From assembly GCF_001274935.1 (NCBI RefSeq), contig NZ_LILC01000007.1, positions 62,001 to 126,000 on the forward strand: a stretch of DNA of 64,000 nucleotides. The letters run 5' to 3'. A program made the translations under genes and the position numbers. Shown here piece after piece: positions 8,635-16,880 of the stretch. The DNA is from Priestia koreensis (lineage in GTDB: Bacteria; Bacillota; Bacilli; Bacillales; Bacillaceae_H). The number at the start of each line of letters is the position of its first letter. Positions within the stretch are counted from its first letter, which is position 1. The notes below the pieces were generated by a model. That model was given only the letters and a program-made list of their open reading frames with translations. It was not told the DNA's origin and made no database searches.

Positions 8635-8681
8635 TGAATCATTAGAAAGCGGACAACGCTTTTCTTGCTCCTCATTAATTA

Positions 8682-8714
8682 CCCCCTCGTTTATGACAAA
8701 CGGGGGGCTTCTTT
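8682..8714 (+). terminator. terminator after the Fsr-like gene
   Basis: CCCCCTCGTTT and AAACGGGGGG pair around a short loop, followed by a T-rich tract. Confidence 0.75.
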
Positions 8715-8842
8715 ATGTATTTATCAGGTGGTCTATTTAGAAGAATTCCTTGTGGTAAAAGAATAAGGTCACGTAAAACGCTCTTTGCAGCGAAAGAAAT
8801 TACTGTGCTAGAGAATTCCAAAATACAAAATATACCATTTTG

Positions 8843-8851
8843 TGGTATGAT
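8843..8851 (+). promoter_or_regulatory. extended -10 promoter of the signal peptidase gene
   Basis: TGGTATGAT (TGn plus TATGAT) lies about 40 bases before the gene; the -35 is weak. An ATACCA/TGGTAT inverted repeat at 8832-8848 overlaps it and could be an operator. Confidence 0.45.
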
Positions 8852-8889
8852 GAAGAATATAAAAATCGATTTTAAAGGAGTTAGTGGCG

Positions 8890-9432
8890 GTGAAAAAAGA
8901 GAAAAAATCTGAGATATGGCAATGGGTGAAAAGCATAGGGATTGCTGTAATCGTTGCTTTTATTCTTCGAAGTTATGTATTTGCTCCAACTATAGTCAAT
9001 GGGAAATCGATGGACCCTACTTTACATACCAATGAAAGATTAATTCTTTCAAAAATAGGTGAACCCAAGAGATTTGACATTATCGTTTTTCATGCACCAG
9101 ATGGCAGAGATTATGTAAAAAGGGTGATCGGATTCCCAGGCGAAACGGTTGAAATAAAGGATGATACTTTGTTTATAGACGGCAAGGCGTGTAAGGAAGC
9201 CTATTTAAGAGAAGGCAAAAAGGCATTTGCGAATAAATATGGGAAAGCACGTAAATTCACCGAGGATTACCCTCAAATAAAAGTTCCAAAGGGAGATTTA
9301 TTCGTATTAGGTGATAACCGTCCCGTTAGCGAAGATAGCCGAAGTATTGGACCGATCTCTCAAAGTAAGATAATAGGAAAAGCAAAATTATCCGTCTGGC
9401 CTTTAAAAGATGTTGGGCTTGTGGGCAAATAA
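8890..9432 (+). CDS. sip: type I signal peptidase (SipS/SipT family)
   Basis: 180 residues from GTG 8890, which has AAAGGAG nine bases upstream; the in-frame GTG at 8884 is too close to it. One N-terminal membrane segment (SIGIAVIVAFILRSYVFAP) anchors the protein. The catalytic serine is in NGKSMDPTL and the lysine in YVKRVIGFPGE; the GDNRPVSEDSR box completes the family signature. It removes signal peptides on the outer face of the membrane. It is a single gene with its own terminator; Bacillus species usually have several sip paralogues. Confidence 0.93.
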   Translation: MKKEKKSEIWQWVKSIGIAVIVAFILRSYVFAPTIVNGKSMDPTLHTNERLILSKIGEPKRFDIIVFHAPDGRDYVKRVIGFPGETVEIKDDTLFIDGKACKEAYLREGKKAFANKYGKARKFTEDYPQIKVPKGDLFVLGDNRPVSEDSRSIGPISQSKIIGKAKLSVWPLKDVGLVGK

Positions 9433-9487
9433 AGAAGACGTATATTTAGAGGGCTTCTCCCATCAAAAAACACAATACTTAAATCTC

Positions 9488-9521
9488 AAAACGCTGTTAA
9501 ATACCCTAGACAGCGTTTTTT
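9488..9521. terminator. terminator between sip and the DUF4288 gene
   Basis: AAAACGCTGT and ACAGCGTTTTTT form a 10-bp stem with T runs, serving both converging genes. Confidence 0.75.
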
Positions 9522-9523
9522 CA

Positions 9524-9892
9524 TTACTCTTGAAAAAATCTTTTCAATACATCTTTGGTACTATTTTCCTTTGGAGTTAAAACGAAACGGGAATATAACT
9601 CGGTTCCTGTTTTGAATTCCTCATCGAGCAATTCGAAGCAATCAAGGACTTTTACGAGCTTCCAATACACTGTTTGATCATACTGATTTTTGTAGTGGTG
9701 CTCGTTTTCATACCCAATTTTTTCACCAAGAGCTATAGCTTTTTCAGATGAAACTGCTTTTACTAATAGATGGCTTTCTTCATAAACATTATTGGAGGAG
9801 TCATACTCTTTGTCTAAATTGATTGGTTCTCCTTCAATGACTGATTCATATAAAAGAGCAACTGTGAACCACTTTGGTTTTTCACCAGACAC
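9524..9892 (-). CDS. DUF4288-like small cytoplasmic protein
   Basis: 122 residues, acidic, no signal or membrane segment. The pattern WFTVALLYESVIEGEP near the N-terminus, SEKAIALGEKIG in the middle and VLDCFELLDEE near the end fits DUF4288, a family often met among polymorphic-toxin immunity genes. No toxin gene is adjacent. Function unknown; the family call is from memory. Confidence 0.6.
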   Translation of the reverse strand: MSGEKPKWFTVALLYESVIEGEPINLDKEYDSSNNVYEESHLLVKAVSSEKAIALGEKIGYENEHHYKNQYDQTVYWKLVKVLDCFELLDEEFKTGTELYSRFVLTPKENSTKDVLKRFFQE

Positions 9893-9978
9893 GTTAAATC
9901 CCCCTCTACTTTTGAGTTTTAATATGATTAATCAAATCCCTTACTTGCTATCTAGTCCCATTCCAAAAATAAAATACT

Positions 9979-10228
9979 CTAATTAAAACCTCTTATAAGA
10001 CTGAAAATAACCTCACCAAAACAAATAACTACTGAGAGAATTAAAAGCACTTTAAGATGATACGATTTTATTTGTGCTCTTTCTTTCAAAGAGAAAATAT
10101 ATTAGGAATACACCCACCATACCAATCAAGATGTAATATATATTTCATCCTATCCCTAAATTATAGTGTAAATAATCAAAAAGAAGTATCCAAATAATTA
10201 AAGCTATATATTTAAACCATATCTTCAC
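9979..10228 (-). pseudogene. decayed small membrane protein gene
   Basis: A GTG start at 10228 with GGAGG nearby opens a frame encoding a membrane segment (WFKYIALIIWILLFDY). It is cut by TGA at 10147-10145, continues in the same frame with another membrane segment (ILIGMVGVFLIYFLFERKS), stops at TAA 10054-10052, and resumes in a shifted frame with a third (VLLILSVVICFGEVIFSLI) to TAG 9979. Restoring one codon and one base would give a protein of about 80 residues with three membrane segments. Family not recognised. Confidence 0.5.
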
Positions 10229-10292
10229 TTCCAAACCTCCTCATTGGTATAACTACCAATGGAAATACTACACTATTAAGGTGATTTTAGAT

Positions 10293-10388
10293 ATGGTTAT
10301 ATCGAAATTTTTGGTGGTGAATTCCTTTATATGTATTTTATTTTTATATGCTTCATTAATTGCATTAAAGACGGGTGCTCAATTCTAA
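10293..10388 (+). CDS. possible 31-residue hydrophobic peptide
   Basis: ATG with AAGGTGA eight bases upstream encodes a single membrane segment (FLVVNSFICILFLYASLIAL) and a short polar tail. It is divergent from the decayed membrane gene. Size and hydrophobicity would fit a small membrane protein or a type I toxin-like peptide, but no antitoxin RNA could be identified. Confidence 0.35.
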   Translation: MVISKFLVVNSFICILFLYASLIALKTGAQF

Positions 10389-10565
10389 CCTTTTTTAAAA
10401 ATAGAGGAAGAATTTTTTCTACTCTCATGCACAGCAGCTTTTCCTCAAGACAAGCCTTTATACGGCTAAAATTAAAAATTCCTTTGATCTTATAAGAAAT
10501 TTTTGGTGTTTTTAGTGAGGTTCCAAGCGATTTATCATTCCTCTACCCTATTGTTCGTTCAACAG

Positions 10566-10844
10566 TCATTTTAAATGATCTATTATCACCTCAATAAACC
10601 ATTTTGTTCTTTCTTCATCCATACGTCTCATTCCATTTTTTAAAATGAACGTTTGGATAGCTTCCCACTCTGTTAATTTAGGAATTGTTGCCAACTCTGC
10701 GCGTAATTTTTTGCGATTTTTGATATCTTCAAATGAGTTAAATTCGGCAATAACTTTTTCTAATTCACTGTAGTCGGCACTCATATTAAAATAACATTCA
10801 AGGAAGTATTTAAACGTTTCAAACGCCGATGCTTTATTTAACAT
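10566..10844 (-). CDS. CdiI-like immunity protein
   Basis: 92 residues from ATG 10844 (AGGTG five bases upstream); the frame is open further upstream. FKYFLECYFNMSADYSELEK followed by an alpha-helical remainder fits the contact-dependent growth inhibition immunity (CdiI) group in which an aromatic-Tyr-Phe motif starts the fold. No CdiA or LXG-type toxin is adjacent, so it would be an orphan immunity gene protecting against neighbours' toxins. The assignment is from motif memory. Confidence 0.55.
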   Translation of the reverse strand: MLNKASAFETFKYFLECYFNMSADYSELEKVIAEFNSFEDIKNRKKLRAELATIPKLTEWEAIQTFILKNGMRRMDEERTKWFIEVIIDHLK

Positions 10845-11010
10845 CATTTCACCTACCAAACTTAATTGATGACGGAGAAAAGCGATTAACACTTTACATC
10901 CCAACTTACTAATTGTATCTCAAATTGATGCTGCATCTTTAACCAGCGTAGCTAGTAGATGCCAGATAGAAGCCGTCCATTTTAAACCGATTTAGACCAT
11001 GAAAAAGCAT

Positions 11011-11048
11011 AAAAAGTAGCAACTGAATTAAGGTCAGTTGCTATTTTT
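11011..11048. terminator. hairpin terminator
   Basis: AAAAAGTAGCAACTGA and TCAGTTGCTATTTTT pair around a short loop, just after the SF0329 gene end on the minus strand. Confidence 0.65.
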
Positions 11049-11051
11049 GTG

Positions 11052-11558
11052 TTAGGACTTTTGAAAATATGGTTTTCTTACATTGTAAAAAAGGATCACT
11101 AAAGGATGTTCATTTTCATCAAGCTGAATTTTATCAAATCGTCTTTTTCCTAAACGTCGGTCAATTAACGAAAAGGCTTTATAGATAGGATTGTTAGACG
11201 CAAATGCTTCATCATAAGGTGTGTGGATATAATTCCATAGGTTGCTAGTAATGTAATAGGTGTCGTGTATACCTAGTTTTAAAAGTTCTTCAGCCTTATT
11301 GGATTTTAGTTGTAGTTTAAAAGATTCTTTATAGAACTCGTAGCTGTTTGCAACCTCTTTATCAGATTTACTCGGAAACGGAGCCGCTAGCCGATGATAA
11401 AATCCTCCGCCAAATATTTTCTTTCCATCTAATGTTATCCACACTTCATCAGCCTCGTCGTGAGCATTCCGATAAGATGTACAGTGAATATCAATTCTAT
11501 TTTTTAATTCAGGTGTGATAAACTCTTTTATTTTTTTTCGTAACTTTGACCACATCAT
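11052..11558 (-). CDS. SF0329-family protein
   Basis: 168 residues, cytoplasmic. The opening MMWSKLRKKIKEFITPELKNR and the mid-N-terminal HDEADEVWITLDGKKIF match the SF0329 family, small proteins of unknown function often found in arrays of immunity-type genes. The GGGFYHRLA segment and DEAFASNNPIYKAFSLIDRRLG are also typical. A possible 19-codon fragment lies just upstream on the same strand; otherwise 11559-11866 holds nothing I can support. Confidence 0.6.
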   Translation of the reverse strand: MMWSKLRKKIKEFITPELKNRIDIHCTSYRNAHDEADEVWITLDGKKIFGGGFYHRLAAPFPSKSDKEVANSYEFYKESFKLQLKSNKAEELLKLGIHDTYYITSNLWNYIHTPYDEAFASNNPIYKAFSLIDRRLGKRRFDKIQLDENEHPLVILFYNVRKPYFQKS

Positions 11559-11842
11559 GTTTTAAAATCCTTCCTATATGTCAATCTCACACTGTGTTTC
11601 AAATAAGCTTATTTTCATAAACATCATGATCTATAATTCCAATCTCATATTTCATCATTATTCCCCTAGTTACTAAACTTCCATTTCTTCGCCAACTTAT
11701 AAAAAGTGGTTTTCATCCTATTTAACTTTAGTGAGAAATCGCTTGAACAACCTTAATCTCTTTGTTTTTTCATCGTTGCTATACCTCTCACAAAACCCAC
11801 ACAAAAAAGCTATTTAAATAGTTAGCTGCTTACTGTATGATG

Positions 11843-11848
11843 TATAAT
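11843..11848 (+). promoter_or_regulatory. consensus -10 box before a small membrane gene
   Basis: A perfect TATAAT lies 18 bases before the TTG start of the 49-residue ORF, with AAAGGGGTG between. The -35 is weak. Confidence 0.45.
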
Positions 11849-11866
11849 CAAAAGGGGTGTTTAAAA

Positions 11867-12016
11867 TTGGAAAAAATTGATCTGTTATTAAAAGTTATAA
11901 CTACAATAAGTTTATTGGTTATTGCTGTTTTTTTAGTGAAAATTAGTGGTCAGTTAAGTGAACACATTGATATTTTTTCAGCACTGCTTAACGCATTAGG
12001 AACGAGAGAAATGTAA
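11867..12016 (+). CDS. small single-span membrane protein, 49 residues
   Basis: TTG start with AAAGGGGTG seven bases upstream. The product has one membrane segment (VITTISLLVIAVFLV) and a short amphipathic tail ending LGTREM. A TATAAT box precedes it and a small hairpin (CACCGC/GCGGTG at 12033-12047) follows, so it has all parts of a transcription unit. Family unknown. Confidence 0.55.
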   Translation: MEKIDLLLKVITTISLLVIAVFLVKISGQLSEHIDIFSALLNALGTREM

Positions 12017-12089
12017 TGTGAAATAAACGTACACCGCTATGCGGTGAACTAATGTGCAAGCCTCGCAGACAAAAAGCTTGTAGGCTCCC

Positions 12090-12188
12090 TTACTCCCCCT
12101 TTAAGTTTGCTGCATGATGTAAATCCACACTCGTTTTCTTAAAGTCCTCATTGAAAGTTTTGTCCCTATTCTCACATGGTAAATTCAT
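12090..12188 (-). CDS. possible 32-residue ORF coupled to the upstream gene
   Basis: Its ATG overlaps the TGA of the 179-residue gene as ATGA, suggesting translational coupling. The product (MNLPCENRDKTFNEDF...) is polar and coding-like in composition. It could also be the out-of-frame tail of a longer gene. Not recognised. Confidence 0.35.
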   Translation of the reverse strand: MNLPCENRDKTFNEDFKKTSVDLHHAANLKGE

Positions 12189-12724
12189 TTATTAGCAGCA
12201 ATCCTCATCACTTGATCCTGATCGTGGAAGGCTATACATAGAGGGATGCTAACGCTCAGTTTTTCAATTGCTGAAATGAAGGCCATAATTGTTCTAGTTA
12301 TTAAGTACAACGTAATTCCCACCTCATCTTCCTCTTCAAAACCACCAATATTTATGTAGATATCACTAAAAGGCTTACACGAAGGGCCTTCAAGATAATG
12401 CTCCCAATTTGATGCCCAATCGTCATTTTCTTTCTCTAGAGGTTCATAATCTAAACAAAAATAAAATGCCCCTTCCCATGAATTATCCATGTCGTACTCA
12501 AAATAGATCGCTTTTACATCTTGATTTAAATCAGCCAAATCTCTTTCTAAGTTAATTCTTAGATCAGAAGTATAAAATGAAAGATCTAAATTTTTAATTA
12601 CTTTTGCGATGAATTCGCCGGATAACTTTGCACAAACTAAGTGGTATTTTTCGTCTATATCGTTAGGTTTCATAGATAACAGATCCATTTGCAATTGCTC
12701 AATATGCGAGTAAAACAAATCCAT
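12185..12724 (-). CDS. hypothetical immunity-like protein
   Basis: 179 residues, acidic, cytoplasmic. Segments such as YFEYDMDNSWEGAFYFCLDYEP and DIYINIGGFEEEDE resemble the alternating strand pattern of several polymorphic-toxin immunity families, but I cannot name one. Neighbours on both sides include other immunity-type genes without toxins. Function not assigned. Confidence 0.6.
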   Translation of the reverse strand: MDLFYSHIEQLQMDLLSMKPNDIDEKYHLVCAKLSGEFIAKVIKNLDLSFYTSDLRINLERDLADLNQDVKAIYFEYDMDNSWEGAFYFCLDYEPLEKENDDWASNWEHYLEGPSCKPFSDIYINIGGFEEEDEVGITLYLITRTIMAFISAIEKLSVSIPLCIAFHDQDQVMRIAANK

Positions 12725-12791
12725 TTTGATTTTCCCTTCTTTAATAAGAAGTTAAATTGATACATACGCTTAATGAATCAAAAGCCTTCGG

Positions 12792-12875
12792 TTGGATGAG
12801 ATTGTAAATAAAGTATACTTTGATGAAAAACATTTGGAAACCGGAGAAGCAATAGAATCATTTCTAATAGAATAG
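12792..12875 (+). pseudogene. 3' fragment of an unidentified gene
   Basis: A 28-codon open stretch (LDEIVNKVYFDEKHLETGEA...) ending at TAG reads like the C-terminus of a protein but has no start or ribosome site; an upstream in-frame stop closes it. Probably a gene remnant. Confidence 0.3.
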
Positions 12876-12905
12876 AAACAGGCAAAGCTATTTAATCACT
12901 ACTTA

Positions 12906-12941
12906 AAAAGCGGCAACTCATGTAAATGAACGGCCGCTTTT
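12906..12941. terminator. hairpin terminator
   Basis: AAAAGCGGC and GCCGCTTTT form a 9-bp stem around an 18-base loop. Confidence 0.55.
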
Positions 12942-13142
12942 GATAGGATGTTCTAGAATTGGTAGCGAATATTAACACACTATGATGAAGATAGTGTTTG
13001 GCAGACGCGCATAGTACCAGTACGCACAATCATTATAATTCGCAATTTTTCTTTAAAACAATCGCTAACTCCATTACTTAGTTTAACACAAACGTATGTT
13101 TGTGTTAAACCTTTTTGAGAATGAAGATTGGTATGCAATTTT

Positions 13143-13595
13143 TCACTTGCTTTTTTCAAGTTCGAGGTCATAATTAGAATAAATTTTTGCTAACCTATTG
13201 CGATACCGATCCATATTAGATGAAAATCCTTTTACATCATTTTTTTTACCTGTAGCCTCTGAAGTCATATCTTCAAAATTGATAAGATCTAGGTTTGAAT
13301 ACATTAAATGAATATTATCTATTACCTTTTTTTCTTCTTTTGAACTACCTAATGCCTTATCAATATATGTAGATATACCGTCGCGTTTTTTTGTGTAATT
13401 ATATTTATCAAATGCATCTGGAACATTTTCTCCATTTTCAATCGCTTTTGCTGTTTTGTCCATTAGTACGTAATAAGGCCAAGTTTTCTTAATATAGTCA
13501 GGTGCTTTTTCTAGCGCTTGTTCGTTTGATTGCGAACAGGCACCCAGTAACAACAACATCATCATCCCTATAAGAACAACATATTTATTTTTCAT
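13143..13595 (-). CDS. secreted lipoprotein of unknown function
   Basis: 150 residues. A lipoprotein signal peptide is clear: MKNKYVVLIG, a hydrophobic run, then the lipobox LLGAC, so Cys20 would be lipidated and the mature protein tethered outside the membrane. The mature part is helical and charged (AIENGENVPDAFDKYNY, NMDRYRNRLAKIY). No known domain was recognised. A hairpin region at 13078-13105 (AACACAAACGTATGTTTGTGTT) just downstream may act as terminator. Confidence 0.75.
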   Translation of the reverse strand: MKNKYVVLIGMMMLLLLGACSQSNEQALEKAPDYIKKTWPYYVLMDKTAKAIENGENVPDAFDKYNYTKKRDGISTYIDKALGSSKEEKKVIDNIHLMYSNLDLINFEDMTSEATGKKNDVKGFSSNMDRYRNRLAKIYSNYDLELEKSK

Positions 13596-13643
13596 CTGTA
13601 TACCTCTTTTCTCTTTAGTAGGGTAACTATAACATACAAATTT

Positions 13644-13955
13644 TTATAGGTTAAGATAAAAAAAGGAAATTGGGTGGTGATTGATAGTAGTTAAAATAAG
13701 ATCAAAACATTTCAATAAGTGATTAATAGGTAAATTTAAAGACCAGATGGTAGAGAGAGGAAGCGGTGAAAGATCATACACCCAAACCCTTTCTTTTTTA
13801 TCATATAATATTTCTCCTTTAAAATTTCCTCAGTACTCTTCTCCCTCTCGTTCTCCTTCATCCCGTAAAAGTTGAAAATTAGACACAGAGATAGAGTTTT
13901 TATCCCAAGACGTATTTATTTCAGCTTGAACTTTAAACACATCATTTATATCCAT
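13644..13955 (-). pseudogene. decayed small gene with in-frame TGA
   Basis: ATG 13955 behind GAGGAG opens MDINDVFKVQAEINTSWD..., interrupted by TGA at 13832-13830 and continuing in the same frame with coding-like sequence (GEILYDKKERVWVYDLSPLPL) before drifting to TAA 13644. It overlaps the truncated MerR gene by 14 bases. A single nonsense change is the simplest explanation. Family unknown. Confidence 0.4.
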
Positions 13956-14064
13956 TTTCTCCTCTTTTTACAAAAGGTATTAACCCTTCTTTTTCATAAA
14001 ATCTTATGGTATGAGATGGGATGTCCATCATCTTTGATACCTCGTTAATATTATACTCTGTCAT
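13942..14064 (-). pseudogene. truncated MerR-family regulator (AdhR/NmlR-like N-terminus)
   Basis: Only 40 residues remain: the MerR winged helix (YNINEVSKMMDIPSHTIRFY, then EKEGLIP...) ending NGYK at TGA, where an intact regulator would continue with the RY...D wing and a coiled-coil dimerisation helix. So it retains a DNA-recognition start but cannot dimerise. It sits divergently behind a MerR-type promoter and next to an SDR gene, an arrangement seen for aldehyde-responsive AdhR/NmlR regulators. Confidence 0.6.
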
Positions 14065-14107
14065 AAATCAGACCTCACTTATGAGTTTATTCTTGTATTA
14101 TGTTAAC

Positions 14108-14138
14108 AGTATAAACGTTAGAGTGTACTTTAATGCAA
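14108..14138 (-). promoter_or_regulatory. MerR-type promoter with 19-bp spacer
   Basis: On the minus strand TTGCAT and TATACT are separated by exactly 19 bases, and the spacer holds the dyad TTAAAGTACACTCTAA. This overlong spacer with central dyad is the hallmark of MerR-activated promoters. It reads into the truncated merR gene. Confidence 0.65.
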
Positions 14139-14203
14139 ATGCCAAACCACCAAACAGGATATTAATGGAATATAACTAGGTATTAAAGATTATTTTTAAG
14201 ACT

Positions 14204-14219
14204 TTGAAGTTCACTTCAA
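14204..14219. promoter_or_regulatory. second MerR-type operator dyad upstream of the SDR gene
   Basis: TTGAAGT-TC-ACTTCAA is a perfect 7+7 dyad of the CTTgaAGTnnACTtcAAG kind recognised by AdhR/NmlR-like regulators. A TATCAT -10-like box lies just downstream on the plus strand. Confidence 0.5.
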
Positions 14220-14417
14220 GGTTTATCATTCAATCTATCAGAGAAAGAAGTAGATTAGAAGCTTCGGTCAGACTTATCATTTTTCAACCTAAGGTTTTGG
14301 CAACCTGCAAAATCAAAAAACTTGTGATAACTATTAAATCTGCCTGGACTTTTCATAAATTCACCCTACTCTTACGGTTAGTACGGGTAGCGTTCAAAAA
14401 CGAGAGGAGAATATTTT

Positions 14418-15203
14418 ATGTCAGAAAAACGTCAACTTGCAATAATTACTGGAGCATCATCTGGACTTGGTCTTGAACTTGCAAAACAATTTGCACACAA
14501 TGGTTACGATATAGCGATATCTGGATCGAGCGATCGAATTTTTGAAGCAGCTACGATTATTCGCGATTTAGGAGTAGAGGCTTATCCTCATAAAGCCGAC
14601 GCGGCAAAGTACGATGGAGTCGAAGATTTTTGGAACTTTGTAAGTGAATTGAATCGACCAATTGAAGCTGCCGTTCTTAACGTTGGTATAGGTCTTGGAG
14701 GAGCCTTTGCTGAAACGGACCTTGAGGATGAACTAAGGCTTATCTCTATTAACATCTCTGGTACAGTCCACATGGCAAAACGAGTAGTAAAACACATGCT
14801 TCCAAATGGTAGAGGTAAAATACTTATCGTTTCATCCATATCTGCAACGCAACCAACTCCTTATGAGACTGTGTACGGTCCATCAAAAGCATTTGGTTTT
14901 TCATTTGCAGAGTCTCTGCGTGAGGAGCTACGAGGAACAGGAGTTACGGTCACAGCTCTACTACCTGGGGCAACAGATACGAATTTTCATTCGAATGCGG
15001 GAATGGATTCTAGTGAAATTGGCTCTTCAGAGAAAAATGATAAAGTTCTTGTTGCTAAACAGGGCTATGAAGCACTGATGAGCGATGAAGATCATGTCAT
15101 AGGCGGAGACGAAGAAACAAAACAAAAAGCTATAGAGAATCGAACCACTCCTGAGACAGTGAAAGCCGCTCGTCATGCTAAACAAGCGCGTCTCCAAGAC
15201 TGA
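14418..15203 (+). CDS. short-chain dehydrogenase/reductase (SDR)
   Basis: 261 residues. The cofactor motif TGASSGLG lies at ~11-18, the structural NAG motif appears as NVG (~89), the catalytic Ser is in VSSIS (~142) and the catalytic YxxxK is YGPSK (~155-159). The classical SDR fold therefore looks complete. A Lys/Ala-rich tail from ~225 is extra. GAGAGGAG precedes ATG. It is probably induced with aldehyde stress through the MerR-type sites upstream, though the neighbouring merR is truncated; substrate unknown. Confidence 0.85.
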   Translation: MSEKRQLAIITGASSGLGLELAKQFAHNGYDIAISGSSDRIFEAATIIRDLGVEAYPHKADAAKYDGVEDFWNFVSELNRPIEAAVLNVGIGLGGAFAETDLEDELRLISINISGTVHMAKRVVKHMLPNGRGKILIVSSISATQPTPYETVYGPSKAFGFSFAESLREELRGTGVTVTALLPGATDTNFHSNAGMDSSEIGSSEKNDKVLVAKQGYEALMSDEDHVIGGDEETKQKAIENRTTPETVKAARHAKQARLQD

Positions 15204-15336
15204 GTACAATTCATCAAAAGCTCATCTCGCATACGATGTACGTAAAAACAAGAATTGATGAGTAAGCATATTCTTTAAGGGCTACACCTAATACACTGCT
15301 TTAAAGTAATAAACAAAACGATGCGGAGCAATAATC

Positions 15337-15381
15337 AAAGCCTAATTTCTCATTTCTGTTAATGAGAAATTAGGCTTTTTT
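15337..15381 (+). terminator. strong terminator after the SDR gene
   Basis: AAAGCCTAATTTCTCATT and AATGAGAAATTAGGCTTTTTT form an 18-bp perfect stem with a T tract. Confidence 0.8.
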
Positions 15382-15607
15382 GAGAGTTTCTTCATTATCA
15401 AATACGCTTAGTTGAAGTGCTAGAGAACGTCAAGATCATAAAGCAAAAGAGATCATCCTTTATGATGTTAAAAATGGGAAATGACTCAAATAAGCGCCTT
15501 CCACTTTATTAATTAGTAATCCGTATTCAAATTTGTTATTGATGTAATGAACAAATGTGTCTAAACTCTTTCCTTCCTTTAAACAGTTTGGAGTTCGTAT
15601 AGGATTA

Positions 15608-15826
15608 TTAATTAAATGCCTTACTCGCTGCAATTGCGAGAAGTATGATGATCCCTGAACATACAATTGGTACTACAAACAGAAGAAATGTGCGCCATGC
15701 GCTTTTTGAATGTTTCCATTCCTTTTCAAAAGAAGACCAACCACCTGTTAGGAACATACTCCAAAACAGACTACTCTTGTTCTTCTCCCCTTCTATTTGT
15801 TTCTGATCGGCATCTTTTTTTAGCAT
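15608..15826 (-). CDS. small tail-anchored membrane protein
   Basis: 72 residues from ATG 15826 with AAGGG upstream. A charged N-terminus (LKKDADQKQIEGEKNKSS), a Trp-rich middle (FLTGGWSSFEKEWKHSKSAW) and one strong C-terminal membrane segment (FLLFVVPIVCSGIIILLAIA). Function unknown; no operon partner. Confidence 0.6.
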   Translation of the reverse strand: MLKKDADQKQIEGEKNKSSLFWSMFLTGGWSSFEKEWKHSKSAWRTFLLFVVPIVCSGIIILLAIAASKAFN

Positions 15827-15919
15827 GTATCCCACATCCCTTATAGAATTCCATGATTATAATTGGAAATTTTCTTCTAAACGTTTTCTTAATAATAATT
15901 GTTTATTTATGGTAAGTAA

Positions 15920-16045
15920 ATTATTATCAACAACCTAGATTCGAAAGAAAAAGCATCTAGAGGTGATTATTTCAAGGGAGTGAAAGGAAAAGCTCAAGTT
16001 CCATATGACAAACTTTATAAAAGAGAAATAGGTAAAGAAATTTAA
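15920..16045 (+). pseudogene. 3' fragment of an unidentified gene
   Basis: A frame of 41 codons (NNLDSKEKASRGDYFKGVKG...), rich in Lys and Gly and ending REIGKEI-TAA, is closed upstream by TAA and has no start signal. It reads like the C-terminus of a larger protein. The rest of 15836-16235 shows nothing further that I can support. Confidence 0.3.
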
Positions 16046-16235
16046 ACAAGCAAGTCAAAATTCTTAAAAAATGTATTTTACTTACCATTTGTATGAAAGG
16101 ATAAGGCTGAACTGTTTGGACATGTGGCGGTACTCTATAAAGAACGAATATTAAAAAATGAAATTTTAAGGAATGTAAAAATATCCTATACAAATAATAA
16201 GATGAATAACGGTTTCATTCGAAAGGAGCATTTTT

Positions 16236-16880
16236 ATGAAGAAAATAGTAATGGTAGGATTCATTTTGTTATTTCCGCTCAACATATTACCCGAACCGAT
16301 GAGTACTGTCGCTGAAGCTCAAGAGCATCGCATAAGTCAATCTGAGGTAACGTTTGAAAATGAATTCAGAAAACTTTGGATCGAGCACGTACTGTGGACA
16401 AGTAATTACATTACCAGTGCCACAACAGCAGGATCTGAAGACCAAAAGCAGGTATTAGCAAGGTTGCTCAAAAATCAAGAGGATATTGGGAATGCTGTGA
16501 AGCCAGTATACGGGGAGAAAGCCGGTATTAAACTTACTGATTTACTTAAGGAACATATTGTTATTGCTGGCAAGATTGTAGACGCAGCTAAAGCTGGCAA
16601 GAAAGATTCGGTGAATAATCTAAACAAAGAATGGTATAGAAATGCCGACGATATAGCTGTTTTTCTTAGCCAAGCTAATCCATATTTAAAAAATGAAGAT
16701 CTGAAAAAATTGTTATATATGCATCTGAAATTGGTAACAAATGATTTATCTGCAAGCCTACAAAAAGATTGGGAAGCAAGAATTCGTGCGATTGATGAGG
16801 GAGTCTCACATATTATCTTAATGGCAGATACAATCTCTATGGGAGTGGTGAAGCAGTTTCCAAAGAAATTCACTAAATAA
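16236..16880 (+). CDS. secreted helical protein of unknown function
   Basis: 214 residues with AAAGGAG upstream. A signal peptide (MKKIVMVGFILLFPLNIL..., probable cleavage after AEA ~29) precedes a mature domain predicted all-helical, with repeated motifs FRKLWIEHVLWTSNYI, LKNQEDIGNAVKPVYGEKAG and HIVIAGKIVDAAKAGKK. This is a common Bacillus secreted family that is frequently given unrelated enzyme names in databases; the helical-bundle layout and signal do not support an enzymatic role. Monocistronic. Confidence 0.7.
   Translation: MKKIVMVGFILLFPLNILPEPMSTVAEAQEHRISQSEVTFENEFRKLWIEHVLWTSNYITSATTAGSEDQKQVLARLLKNQEDIGNAVKPVYGEKAGIKLTDLLKEHIVIAGKIVDAAKAGKKDSVNNLNKEWYRNADDIAVFLSQANPYLKNEDLKKLLYMHLKLVTNDLSASLQKDWEARIRAIDEGVSHIILMADTISMGVVKQFPKKFTK

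Noticed and set aside
14204..14476. 90-codon plus-strand ORF ahead of the SDR gene
   Set aside because: It overlaps the SDR start in another frame, covers operator sequence and lacks a ribosome site.
15972..16193. 73-codon minus-strand ORF
   Set aside because: Phe/Leu-rich translation of AT-rich promoter and remnant DNA; no start signal, and the plus strand there reads better as a gene fragment.
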